Positions 35,913 through 47,226 of a stretch of DNA of 64,000 nucleotides are shown piece after piece (within the stretch, counting starts at the first letter, position 1; each line of letters begins with the position of its first letter). Location: the NCBI GenBank assembly GCA_030789695.1, contig CM061141.1:197295689-197359688 (forward strand), read 5' to 3'. The DNA is from Scilla litardierei (lineage: Eukaryota > Streptophyta > Magnoliopsida > Asparagales > Asparagaceae). Below the pieces are notes generated by a model. It saw only the letters and a program-made list of their open reading frames with translations. It ran no database searches and was not told the DNA's origin. The translations under genes were made by a program, and so were the position numbers.

Positions 35913-36807
35913 TGTTTACGGGTGTTTTCTCACCACTGTTCGTTGACCGTAGGCCGTGTGGTCAACGAGGTCAAGGGGCCGACTTGGGGGTCCCTTGGGG
36001 TCGCCGAGCCCGCTTGTACTCGGCGTGGGAGAGCTGAAGAGAAGGCTCGGCTCGGTGGGCCGCGCTCGGCCTCTGCTGGGTCGCGCTCGGCCTCGGTGGA
36101 TCCGCGTCGAGGGGTAGCCTCAGCGCGTTGCAAGTAGGTTGGTGCTTGATCAGTCGTCCACCTGACGACTGCGATGGGGGAAGCCGACCGACACTGAGGG
36201 GTAGCCTCGGCGCCTCGGATATCTTCTTCCTGGACAGATGAGGAAACTCGTCAGGGATGCCGGACCTAGGTTCCGGCCAAATCCCCTCCGATGCCTAAGT
36301 CAGATCAAGGTCTGAAAGGATACTTGGTGGGGGAGATCCGGCTTGTGAGGAAGCCGGAACGTCAACCCAGGCAGCGCGAGTTTGGGGGAGGGAGGAAATA
36401 GAGTGGCGAATGCCTAGGTCGTTGATGGAGTACCTCTCTGTTGATTACCTGAGTTTCGATCCCCTCCTCCGTCATCCTAGCCTTCCCCTTATATGGTCCC
36501 TTGTGACTTTCCCACGCCCCGCCTCCTCTCACGTCCCCACGATCTGCCTCCGCCTCCTCCCACTCGTGCGTAGTGGAGGGGTGGCCCATTAACGGGTCCG
36601 TTAATGGCCATTATGGGATCGCGGATTCCGAGGGGCGGTTGATCCGGTCGAATGGGAGCTAATCGGGTGCCTCCGAGGGTGAAGTGGTTGGGCCTTCAAC
36701 CCCGTCCGTGGGCCCTTCCAGGAGGGCCCGTCTTCTCTAGTGGGCGCCTCCTTTGTGGTTGGGCCGTGGGCCGTTGTAGTTCAGGCTGGTCCAAATTAGA
36801 CGTAACA
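35913..36807 (-). repeat. 3' LTR of the Tat-like element
   Basis: 895 bp, TGTTTACGGG to CGTAACA on the + strand. It matches 56473-57346 with a few percent substitutions and an extra segment of about 20 bp (CTCGGCCTCTGCTGGGTCGCG region, about 36066) that the other LTR lacks. The flanking IUPAC-free CCCCCAT on its high side is the minus-strand polypurine tract. Confidence 0.85.
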
Positions 36808-37134
36808 ATTGCCCCCATCGACTGGGCCGTTCGGCTTCCGTCGGTTCGGTTCGGGTGATGTGACTCTTTCATGATCCGACGGGTGCGTCAGTCGAGGTTC
36901 TGATATTAAATGAATGTCATTATTACCACTCCGTTTGAACTTCCGTTGGTGCAGTTTTCGAAGCATCGCCGTCGTCGTGATGTCGCCATGCGCTCTCCCT
37001 TGACGGTTCATATCCAACCATCATCCTCTATATATACGTTCCAATCCCTCGAGCTTCAACTCTTTCGCACTCATTCCTTCTTGATCTCTGTTCTGCCAGC
37101 TTCTTCTTCCCTACATCTGCCTTCTATACTGCCC
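36808..37134. promoter_or_regulatory. Tat 3' internal region with candidate antisense promoter
   Basis: After the minus-strand polypurine tract (GATGGGGGCAAT, 36808-36819), the + strand reads like a plant promoter pointing into the element: TCTATATATACG (about 37028-37039) followed by a CT-rich leader (TTCAACTCTTTCGCACTC..., CTTCTTCTTCCC). Some Tat-lineage elements carry an antisense extra ORF at this position. Any such ORF is missing because the truncated Sirevirus starts at about 37135. Confidence 0.4.
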
Positions 37135-38858
37135 TGAAAGCTACTGCACAAGTACTAGAGGGGGGGTGAATAGTACTTTAAAAATAACAAGGAGTATAAT
37201 TCCTAATTATCGTGCAAACTACTACCAACAAATGCGGAAGCTAAAATTGACAACAAAAAATATTTAATGCTAACAATTGATATGATGGGTTCGGATCCAC
37301 CCAAGTCTCCCCGACTTGTTCCCGGTGATCCTACGTCCCAGAATGCCCGGATCCCCTTCGGATACTTAGGTTAGAAACCCTAACCCAAGATTTCCACTAT
37401 GAATACCTTGTGAAAAACCTTCACAAGATCAAATCATACAATCAATAGCAATAGTGAATCCCACAACCCGAGATCACAACCTTCCTCACAACCGAGAGAA
37501 TCAATAGCAATAAAAGAGTTTATATGAAATAAACAACAACTTACCACAAACCCTATACCTTGAGTATTCTTACCAAATTAGGGCAAAGATGGATTTGAGG
37601 AAGGAGAAGTCACCAAGACCTAGCACCACCAATATGAGTAGCAATGGGTGCCTAGGAATGAATAGGAGACTTGAATCAAGCAATAGCTTGGATTGCTCAA
37701 CAAGAACAAAGTTCTCTCAAGATGGATTCTAGATCTCAAATGAGAGAGAGATTGGAGTTCTTGTGAGGAAGAGAGCTTTGGAAAGGAGATTTAAACTCTT
37801 TCTCTTTCATTCTGAAAATGCCTCTCAAAAGCAGCTCTAACCTTGAGAAAAACGACCAAGCTTAGTATTTATAGGGTCCCACAAAATCAAGCAAGGTCAT
37901 CTCCCAACGGTTGGAAATCTGGGGCAATTAGTCGGTAAAAGAACAACCACTGACCGACTAGTTCATCAACTAGTCGATCGGTGAAACAACATGAACCGAC
38001 TAAAGGATGAACAGTGAACAGATGAAATTTCAGACCTAAAGAACTAGTCGGTCCAAGAAGACTTTCCGACCGACTAGTTTCTCAACTAGTCGGTCGGTCA
38101 GTTAACTTAGACCGACTAAGAGTCAAAAACTATTAGTCTGAATACAAGTTGATTTAGTCGGTCCACGAACAAATGGTGACCGACTAGATCATCAACTAGT
38201 CGGTCGCCAAACGTTCTTAGACCGACTAACGATAAACAGTAACTAGGCATGTACAGGGAAAGCTCAACTAGTCAGTCTAAGAAGCATCACTGACCGACTA
38301 GTTCACCAACTAGTCGGTCGGTGAGTCAACTAAGACCGACTAACTGTGAACAGTAAAGAGCTTAGAATTTAGGAAACAAACTAGTCGGTCCAAGAAGCTT
38401 TTCCGACCGACTAGATCACCATATAGTCGGTTGGTTCTTCTTCTTGAACCAACTAACATGCACAAGAAGTCCCGAATCGAATCGCGATGCTTCGGGAAAG
38501 TTTGAATGGACTTCTACTAAGATCCTAGCTCTAAGATATGCGCGATATGAAGATTAAATGATAATACCTACTCAAGGCTTAACATTCTAAAGAACAAAGC
38601 TAGAAGACTAAATATAAATCTAGACAAACCGTCTTCAAAAGCTTCGATCGAATCTTCATAACTTCAAAGTTGATCCATAAGCTTCAACTAAGCTTTAGGC
38701 ATATGAATACGTGCTTTGAGAAGTCTTGAGACGTCGCTTTGGATGTTCACGTGAATTTGGCGACGATCTCCATAACTGCGCTAACGCAGTGTTAGTTCAC
38801 GATTTATTTATGTTTGCTCATCATCCAAAACCAAATCCGGGGAGTCCAATACTCAACA
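37135..38858 (-). repeat. 3' LTR of the truncated Sirevirus
   Basis: On the minus strand TGTTGAGTATTGG (38858) to the CACCCCCCCTCTAG terminus block (about 37160). The exact end is 37135 or 37145. The TATA box TATAAATA is at 37866-37873 (minus) and the palindromic array at 37925-38460. Confidence 0.8.
37925..38460 (-). promoter_or_regulatory. Palindromic ACCGAC array in Sirevirus LTR (array A2)
   Basis: About 17 intact ACCGAC/GTCGGT cores plus a few decayed ones. The inner GACCGACTAG lies at about 37952, 38068, 38178, 38292 and 38404 (periods 116, 110, 114, 112). Each unit has the same four-part order as array A1 in the gypsy LTR. On the minus strand the array ends about 52 bp upstream of the TATA box. 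Bases 38210-38244 are the exact reverse complement of 2278-2312. Confidence 0.75.
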
Positions 38859-38873
38859 TTCTCCTCCTTTTTG

Positions 38874-39886
38874 GTGATGACAAACCAACATAAATAATAA
38901 TCAAAAATAATGATTCAAATGTAAAATACTTACTCCCCCTGCATTGATGACACGTTAATTCCAAATTGAATAAATATAATACGCATCAAGCAGAAGTGAG
39001 AGATATAAAACATGATCCAATTATTGAAATTTAGGATCGTAATCCATTCTTATATATATCTTCACTCCCCCTGAATCTAACATAATAAATTAGAATCATG
39101 GACAATTGAGTTAAATTTTCATTATGCCCTTGTCATTATTACTATCTCTCCCCCTTTGGCATTATCCAAAAAGAGTGGGGGACATACAACGACAACAACA
39201 AGGCTAAAGAAAAGCCAACATCTGGAGTCGAAGAATACGACGACGGTCCAAAAGACACCAAGAAACAAAAATACATGAAGAAAATCAAGGTGTGCCAAAT
39301 TGACCATTATCCAAAAGCGAAAAATGAAATCATCAAAATACCAAATATAACTCACTTATTGAGTAAAGGAACGTGCTCTCCAATCTCAACATTCTGGTTA
39401 AATTAGTGCATGGAAAACAATTCTATGTTTTCATAGAGTTAAATTCTTTTTAACCAAGTCATTATCGTCGAGCGACGAAATCAAACATCATAGACATTAA
39501 AACTAATATAAAATGTTCACAAAGAAGTAAAAGAGAACAACGATGTATATATATTTATATATATATGAAGCATCATGAGTACAACCAAAAGATAAATCGA
39601 CTCCACACAATCAAAGGCACAAAATACATTGACTACATCAAAATGTGACATACCATATCAACATCAAAATGTCAAAATCCATCATCGACATCAACATCAT
39701 CAACATACATCCAAAAAATGATACAACATCGACATCAAGCATCAAAACATCCATATACATCAAAAAACACCACCAACCCTGTCCTAACCCAAAACTCTCT
39801 CTAAAAGATGAATCATCCAAGGAGCATCGGAGTGTCCTCCAAACAGACTCTCAAGAAGGAGTGGTAGGATCAGCAGTCTCTGTAGG
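38874..39886 (-). other. Sirevirus 3' region with multiple polypurine tracts
   Basis: AT-rich, about 1 kb, between the envelope-position ORF and the LTR. Several CTCCCCCTG/CTCCCCCTTTGG blocks (minus strand CAGGGGGAG and CAAAGGGGGAG) mark it as Sirevirus. CATCAACATC-type words recur at 39650-39770. No ORF is assigned. Confidence 0.6.
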
Positions 39887-41461
39887 TCAAGTCGAAGGAG
39901 TGGACTCAGGCTCTGCTGGGAGGAGTGGTGTGTCAATAGAAGGAATCGTCGGGGCAGGAGTGGAAACATCAACAGCAGGCTCAACGGCAGAGGCACCAAC
40001 AAGAACGTCAACAGGAGCAGACGTCTCTGGAGTAACAGTAGACTCTGGAGAACCTGAAGAAGTGGCAGCTCCAGCAACGGATTTGGTAACAGCAGCAGCA
40101 GTGGCCTCAGCGCCACGAGCAAGAGAATCAACGAGCTCATCGATCTCCTCATCATCCATCTCCTCATCCTCAGAAACTGGAGGAGGGACCTCAACACCCA
40201 AAACAAGAGCAATACGACACATAGTCTCCTCGGTACGAGCATACCGAGACTCGAGTCGACGAACAGAATGAGCGAGATCAACAAGTGTGGTGGGAGATCT
40301 AGGAGCAGCAGTTGCAGAAGAGGTGCCCTGAGAAGCTGAAGGAGTCGTCCTCTGCACGTGACAGAGTGCCGCAAGAGATTTCTTGACGGCCGTCGCGTTC
40401 AGGGGAGGACCAAGTGGACGCTCATCGTCAGGAGGCAAAGGCACGCGGAAATGACGAAACACCAAAGTCAACAGACAAGGATAAGGGATATGCGCAGATT
40501 TCGTGGACTTACGAATACACTCGAAAGAATCCATCTTATCGAGTATAATGCGAGCCCAGTTAATCTCGCAACCCAAGAAGAGAGCGTAAATCAACTTTAG
40601 GAATGGCTGGGATGGCAGAGCAGATGAGCCGTACTTAGGAAGTAAGCACGACTTCAGGATAATATTAAGCACCCAAGCATTTGGCATGAATGACTTCGAT
40701 GGGACACCTATGAAAGCTGGAGGGATCACATGGAAGATATCGGTGAGAACGGACTGATCTAAAGAAGAGATATCATCAACTGAAATATCAGACGGGAGGA
40801 GACCAGACGATGAACAACCAAGCAACTCCCCCAAGATTTCTGCCGTGAGGACTATAGGAGTCCCCAAGACAGTAGTCTCGATGGAGTGGGTCTCACCGTA
40901 CTGTCCCCGGATACGGTTCGCATAGAAAAGTTTGACCAGGCGAGGATAGGGTCGAGGGTTCGCCTTAGGGTCAAAGCGAAGGTAGTCTAGGAGTCCACTA
41001 TAGTATAGAAGATCTGCTAAGCCAAGGAAGTCGGAGAACTTAACGAAATGCTCTAATAACATCGGGCAATGTTCGATACGGGTGTATGCCGCTAGACACA
41101 TAGGGTCATCGTGACATAGCGAGATATCGACACCACCAGCTGGTATCGGAGCCTTTCCCTTAGGCTTACGGGAGCTAGAACGAAGTGGAGGAGTGGGTTC
41201 CTTATGGCCAGGCTCATCCTCGGGTCTAAACTCAGTATCGGAATCAGATGGTGTAGCGGGGGTATGGAGAATAGGCTTCCTAGACTGAGAACCTCTACTG
41301 GGTTTGGCGGTCGTCGTCCTCTGCTTCTTCAGAGGAGGCGAAGACGATGAAGGTTGGGTTGTTTAAGGTCGGTGTTTTGGGTTTCGAAGGATCCCTAAGG
41401 TGTGGCTCAACAGTCATATGGGATGGGCCAGAGGGAGTGATCAGGATTCTCGTCTTTGCCA
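39887..41461 (-). pseudogene. Envelope-position ORF of the Sirevirus
   Basis: The ATG at 41461 opens MAKTRILITPSGPSHMTVEPHL. A frameshift near 41350 separates it from a Lys/Arg/Ser-rich segment (about 41345-41110), then comes a clean 404-codon frame (41101-39887). The core (LVKLFYANRIRGQYGETHSIETTVLG, ILGELLGCSS, MPNAWVLNIILKSCLLP, LIYALFLGCEINWARIILDKM, PYPCLLTLVFRHFRVPL) resembles the domain known as putative plant transposon protein, found in many Sirevirus and gypsy extra ORFs. The C-terminal third is acidic and Thr/Ser/Ala/Pro-rich. These ORFs are called envelope-like by position, but I see no clear signal peptide or fusion segment. Its own leader and array lie upstream (41462-42240). 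Confidence 0.7.
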
Positions 41462-41787
41462 TAAGTGTGAAAAAACGAGTGCAAACAATCGCAAGAGATC
41501 AAACAACCCTAGATCCGAAACCCTAAAGCTGAAATCAAAATAAGCTTGAAACCGAAACCCTAGGAAGGAAAAACGACCTAGAATAGAACCCTAGATGCAA
41601 GAGAGGAGAGGAGGGATACCCTAGGAGGAAGATCGACGGAGATCCACGGCCGGAGTTGGTCGGAGATCGACGAACGACGGCGGAATCGACGGAGGAAGAC
41701 GATCGGAAGTTGAAGGATCGAGGGGGTTTTAGCTGGAGAGGAAAGTGTCGATCGATTAGAATGAGAATTAATCGAATAGAATAGGTA
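41462..41787 (-). promoter_or_regulatory. Leader of the Sirevirus envelope-position ORF
   Basis: On the minus strand a TATA-like CTTATACC (about 41784-41791) is followed by a CT- and CG-rich stretch (41575-41760) and AAACCCTAG-type words down to the ATG at 41461. It resembles a plant 5' leader and follows the palindromic array directly. Confidence 0.45.
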
Positions 41788-42240
41788 TAAGTCGGTCAGA
41801 ATGCGAAAAGACACGACTGTCCCTAAGCACTTAGTCGGTCAGAGTTCAAGCACTGACCGACTAGATGACAATCTAGTCGGTCGGTCAATGAGCTTGAACC
41901 GACTAAGTCGAAACAGACGTACAGACGAAAAAATTAGGGCTAGAGTTAGTCTGTCTAAGTTCAAGTACTGACCGACTAGAACTCAATCTAGTCGGTCGGT
42001 AAGTAAACGTGGACCGACTAAACGAAGATAGTAGGAGAGGAAACCCTAAAAAGCTTGAACTAGTCGGTGTGAGTTCTTTTACTAACCGACTAGGTGTGAA
42101 TCTAGTCGGTTGGTGATTGAACTGAGACCGACTAGATGAGTCCAAAAGTTAGAGAATGACCTAGTCGGTTTGAGTTCATTAGCTGACCGACTAGATGTGA
42201 ATCTAGTCGGTTGGTTGATGAACTGAGACCGACTAGATGA
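41788..42240 (-). promoter_or_regulatory. Internal palindromic ACCGAC array (array A3)
   Basis: About 16 ACCGAC/GTCGGT cores. The inner (G/A)ACCGACTAG lies at about 41854, 41970, 42084 and 42185 (periods 116, 114, 101). It has the same four-part unit as arrays A1 and A2. It lies between the end of pol (42480) and the leader of the envelope-position ORF, not in an LTR. Confidence 0.75.
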
Positions 42241-42479
42241 GTCCAAAAATAGACAAATGAGTTCTCTCCTAATTGCACTTGGACGAAACATCGTAAACCT
42301 CTCAAAAATCATCATACTACCCCATTACACATCGAAAATCGTAAATACGACGTTCAAGAGTAAATTCGAGCATAAATTCCAAAAATTCACAAAAAATCCC
42401 GAAAGAATCCAATAAGTCTAGCATGAACAAATATAGCGAAATAGAATAGCATGCAAGATTATTGAATAAAAAATGAATC

Positions 42480-45400
42480 CTATATCTCGGATTCACCCAT
42501 AATCCCCAATTCTCGACGGAACCGCACAAAGGAATCCTCCTTTAGGGGTTTCGTGAAAATATCGACGATTTGCTTCTGGGTTTCACCGTACACTAATATG
42601 ATGTCCTTTTTAGCAACATGATCATCTAAGAAATGGTGTCGAACATATATGTGTTTAGAACGGGAATGGTGCACCGGATTCTTTGAAAGACAAATGGCAC
42701 TTTGGTTGTCCACCATGATAGGGCTAGTATCACAATGTATACCAAAATCCTTAAGTGTGTGTCTCATCCAAAGAACCTGGGCACATGCAGCACCGGCGGC
42801 AATGTATTCCGCCTCGGTGGTTGAAAGTGATACAGAATTTTGCTTCTTGGAAAACCAAGAGACAAGAGAATTTCCTATAAAATGGCAAGTGCCACTAGTA
42901 CTCTTCCTGTCGGATTTGCATCCCGCATAATCTGCGTCACTATATGAGATTAACTCATACGTGCTAGATTTTGGATAAAGTAATCCAAAGTCTAAAGTGT
43001 AACTTAAATAGCGAAAAATACGTTTTACCGCTACTAAGTGAGAATCCTTAGGTTGAGACTAATAACGAGCACAAATACATACGGCAAACATAATATCGGG
43101 CCTACTAGCGGTAAGATAAAGTAAACTACCTATCATACCTCGATATAGACGAATGTCTACATCTTTTTCGCCCGTATCTTTATCAAGATGCGTAGTAGTG
43201 CTCATTGGAGTCTTTTTCCCGGAGGCATTCTCCATTCCAAATCACTTTAGCAACTCCACCGTGTACTTCGTTTGGTGGATAAAGATTCCATCGTTCATTT
43301 GGCAAATTTGGAGACCTAAGAAATATTTGAGCTCACCCATGTGGCTCATCTCAAATTGTTCCTTCGTAACATTAGAAAACTCTTCGCAAAGAGCGAAGTT
43401 AGTAGCACCAAAAATGATATCATCGACATAAATTTGAACTAAAAGTATATCATTATTCGAATGCTTAACAAAAAGTGTAGAATCGGCTTCTCCCATTTTA
43501 AAATTCAAATCCAAAAGAAAATTCTTTAGGCGATCATACCAAGCTCGAGGAGCTTGTCTCAAACCGTAAAGTGCTTTCTTTAGTTTAAAAACTTGATTTG
43601 GAAATTTTTCATTAATAAAGCCCGGAGGTTGAGACACATAAACTTCCTCAACGACATCTCCATTTAAAAATGCACTTTTTACATCCATTTGAAATAGTTT
43701 GAAATTTTTATGGCATGCAAAAGATAACAATAATCTAATAGATTCTAATCTAGCTACCGGAGCGAAGGATTCTTCGAAATCGATACCTTCCTCTTGTCGA
43801 TAACCTTGAGCTACTAACCGAGCCTTGTTCCGGACGACGATTTGGTTCTCGTCGGTTTTGTTCTTGAAGATCCACTTCGTTCCTATAACGGTGTGGTTCT
43901 TCGAAGGCAATGGAACAAGCTCCCATACCTCATTCCTCTCGAATTGAATGAGTTCCTCCTCCATGGCAAGGATCTAAGCACTATCTTCGCATGCTTCATT
44001 TATATTCTTTGGCTCAATCGAGGATGCAAAGGCACAATTGGCGAAGTGGTGGACTTGCGATCTCGTCTTGACTCTATCATGAATATTGCCATTGACTTGC
44101 TCATGGGGATGGTCACGAACCGTATGAAGCCGTTTGGGAATTCCCTGATCATTAGGAACATTCTCAACAACCTCATTAGTCGGGTTAATATCAATAGAAT
44201 CAATAGAATCAATAGAATCAATAGACTTAGAATTATCAATAGAATCACATAAAACATCCATTGAATCATCATCATTTGAAATTCTAGAATGAATAAAATT
44301 TTCATTAAAAGAGACATGTAGTGATTCCTCGATCGTCGAGGATCTTTTGTTGTATATCCGGTAGGCTTTGCTACGTGAGGAATACCAAACAAATATCCCC
44401 TCATCCGATCTCGGATCAAACTTGTCCAAATTTTCATAAGTGTTTTTAATAAAACATTTCGCACCAAAAAAACGAAAATGTTTAACTTGAGGCAATCTAC
44501 CAAACAACAATTCATAACAAGTTTGTTTGGTGCCGGGCCTCAAAAGTATTCTATTAAACACATAGCAAGCGGTGTGAACCGCTTCCGCCCAAAATTGATG
44601 GCCAAGTTGGCTATCATCGAGCATTGTGCGAGCACACTCCACAAGCGTTCTATTCTTTCTCTCTACAACACCATTTTGAGGGGGTGCGCGAGGGAAGGAA
44701 AACGTGTGTGTAATTCCAAGATCATCACAAAAATTTGAGAAAGACTCATTCTCAAATTCACCTCCATGATCACTACGAATAGTGACAATGGTGGTTCCGA
44801 TGAGATTTTGTACTTTCTTCACAAATGTTGTGAAGTTTTCAAAAGCTTCATTTTTATTACATAAGAAAAATACCCATGTAAATCTCGAAAAATCATCTAC
44901 GATGACAAGCACATATCTAGCATTTCCTAAAGAAGCAACTCTAGTTGGTCCAAATAAATCTAGATGTAATAGCTCTAGAGGCCGTTTAGTAGAAATGCTT
45001 TTCTTAGGTTTAAATGAAGATTTAGGAAGCTTGCCTCGTTGACATGAGTCACAAAAACTTTTCTTTTCAAATACAAGCTTAGGAAAAACCTTTAATGGAA
45101 TTTAATTTTGAAAGCTTAAAAAGTGTTACAAAGTTCATATGACCAAAGCGTCGATGCCATAAGTGTTGTTCACTTGTGTTGGCAACGAGACATTGTTCAT
45201 ATGACTTAGGAAGATCCAAAATATAAATATCTTTATGGCGTGTTCCGAAAAATAATAAATCATTATTAACATTACTAAAAATGTGACACAATCCTTCCGC
45301 AAAGCTAACTTTGTAACCTTTGTCACAAAGTTGGCTTATTGAAATAAGATTGTGGTTTAAACCATTAACAAGATAGACATCACTAATTAAGGGTTTAGAT

Positions 45401-45600
45401 GGGTTACCCACTTTACCAACACCGACGATGGTTCCGCTCTCGTTGCCTCCAAAGATTACCCGGTTCCCATTAGCAATGGGCACCACTCCAGAAAGCAATT
45501 GAGCATCGCCCGTCATGTGTTTTGAACACCCGCTATCGAGTATCCACCCATCCTTGGAGACAAATTTGACTTTGTTGCTCCGTTTGTTTTTCTTGAGTAC
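42480..45600 (-). pseudogene. Sirevirus pol (protease, integrase, RT, RNase H), inactivated
   Basis: Minus-strand order: protease with ILDSGCSKHMTG (about 45545-45510); the GAG-pre-integrase region ([11 protein letters not shown], about 45170); the integrase core ([31 protein letters not shown]); and reverse transcriptase (43964-43242; [39 protein letters not shown], intact YVDD at about 43432-43421). RNase H follows, with SLSTTEAEYIA and HYVRHHF-type ends, stopping at 42480. Breaks: a frameshift near 45087, TAG at 43976-43974, TGA at 43241-43239, and another stop near 43062. The protein cannot be made whole. Confidence 0.88.
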
Positions 45601-45653
45601 CTAAAGATGATTATATCATTTCATGGTACCCAAGGTCATTGGGTACTCAAAGG

Positions 45654-46606
45654 TTAGACCTTTGGAAGCCAAGTCCAATTGGACTTAGACTTCCCAATAT
45701 AATTAATATTATGCACTACATTCAAAAAATAATCATTCATGTAGATTTGTTTTTCATCCATACTTGTGTCCTTTGGGCTCCAAATTGAGAATATTTTGGG
45801 AGCCTTAATCCTATTAGGAGCATGCATACTTTGTTGATTTCTACGTGATGCATGTCGTGGATAGGTAAAAGGAACATGATGAAATGGTGCATATGGATAA
45901 TTATTCATATGACGATGTGGGTGAACATATGCATGTGAGGGAACACGTCCGTGAGGGCGTCTCACATGTTGTGCACGAGCCCGTGAATGTGTAGCATAGA
46001 AATCATCATATGAGTGAGCCGGTGGAGTAGGACGTGTGTTCCTACGTGGCATAGTATTTGTGTACATGTAGTTATGACCCTTCTTTGGAGGTCCACCCAA
46101 AGTGAGTTTCTTTCCAAAAGAGGGTGTGTGCGAAGTGGAAGCACCATTGGTAGATGAACTACCAATAGAGTGTTTGATCCCACTCGGTGAGGCATCGGAA
46201 GTAGGCCTAACAAAGGTAGTGGCCGATTTGGATCAACTCCCCATCTTATACCCCAAGCCAATGTGGTGATTGGCCAGAAGTAATTCATTTAGGATGTTAT
46301 CCAAATGGTCCTTACCCTTATTGAATTTATTAATTCGGCCTATAGTGCACTCATATTTCTCGGTGAGAGAATGCATCGAAGCACCCAAAGTGGACACTTG
46401 CGATGTGAGCGCATAAACACGAGACTTGAGATTTTCATTCTCAATACTCAAAGTTGAGATTTGAGAAGTCAAATCCGCTATCTTATGTTCATCCGAATCC
46501 TCGATGCTAACATGTTCAAGTTTAGATTTGAGATTAACAATCTCATTTCTTAATTCTTCAACAACGGTGTCGTTGTTGGTGATGATAGTTTTAGATGAGG
46601 TTTGGA
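45654..46606 (-). pseudogene. Sirevirus gag, C-terminal part, truncated
   Basis: The frame at 46472-46233 and upstream is a likely coiled coil (LTSQISTLSIENENLKSRVYALTSQVSTL). After a frame break near 46235 the segment 46100-45654 is rich in His, Arg, Pro and Tyr (HAYVHPHRHMNNYPYAPFHHVPF) and ends in a WLPK motif. No CCHC zinc knuckle is seen. The N-terminal capsid part is missing beyond 46606. Confidence 0.7.
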
Positions 46607-46610
46607 TGCT

Positions 46611-46990
46611 AACCGGCCGTTGGGATCGTCGGCTGGGGGAGTTACCCCCAGCCCTACGAGCGGGCGGCTCGCTCAGCCTGTGTGGGTAAGCACCCCTCGG
46701 CTTATGACCGGCCGTCGGGCTCGTCGGTTGGGGGAGTTTCCCCCAGCCTTACGAGCGGTCGGTTCGCTCAGTCTACGCAGGAAGCACCCCTTGGCTTATG
46801 ACCGGCGTCGTGCTCGCCGGTTAGGGGAGTTGCCCCCAACCTTACTAGCGGGTGGTTTTGCCCGGTCCGCAGGGGTGAGTACCCCTCGGCTTATGACCGG
46901 CCGTCGTGCCCATCTGCTGGGGGAGTTGCCCCCAGCCTTACGAACGGGCGGTCCGCTTCGGTCATCAGGCTTGACTGGCGAATTCTCTGG
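46611..46990 (-). repeat. Four tandem repeats of about 95 bp with internal hairpin (Tat-like element)
   Basis: Units start with ACCGGCCGTCG-type words at about 46611, 46707, 46801 and 46896. Each carries CTGGGGGAGTTGCCCCCAG, a 7-bp stem hairpin, then CCTTACGAGCGGG and a block ending AGCACCCCTCGGCTTATG. Units differ at about 10-20% of sites. Tat-lineage elements are known for variable tandem repeats in their untranslated regions. Confidence 0.75.
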
Positions 46991-47226
46991 GGGGCGACGT
47001 TTCTCCCACTTAATGGTTAACCGTGGTTGCTTTGATTGAGTCCCCATATGTGTTCCAAATCGTCTGCTCAAAACAGGTGGTTGAATTAGCACTGACTGTG
47101 TATGCCTTCATCTCCATGAGACGGTACATTTGGAGTAATGAGAAAAGGAAAAGGCGACAAGAGACAGGGGAGGTTCTGGCAAGGTATCCCTCCCCTGACG
47201 AATCGGCAGATGTTTACTCTATCCCC

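Larger units (their letters stand above)
37135..46606 (-). mobile_element. Sirevirus-like copia with envelope-position ORF, 5'-truncated
   Basis: On the minus strand, from 46606 down: gag C-terminal half, pol, a palindromic array, envelope-position ORF, multiple polypurine tracts, 3' LTR (38858 to about 37135). The 5' LTR and first part of gag are missing; gag sequence stops at about 46606, where the Tat tandem repeats begin. No duplication can be tested. Purine tracts of the Sirevirus type, read on the minus strand, occur at about 38859-38873, 38930-38942, 39063-39075 and 39148-39160. Confidence 0.85.

Noticed and set aside
36362..36858. Short frames in the Tat-like LTR
   Set aside because: They lie within LTR sequence on both strands, differ between the two LTR copies, and show no domain.
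39887..41461. Treating the envelope-position ORF as a true viral envelope
   Set aside because: No signal peptide, furin-type site or fusion segment is visible. The core resembles a plant transposon domain of unknown function.
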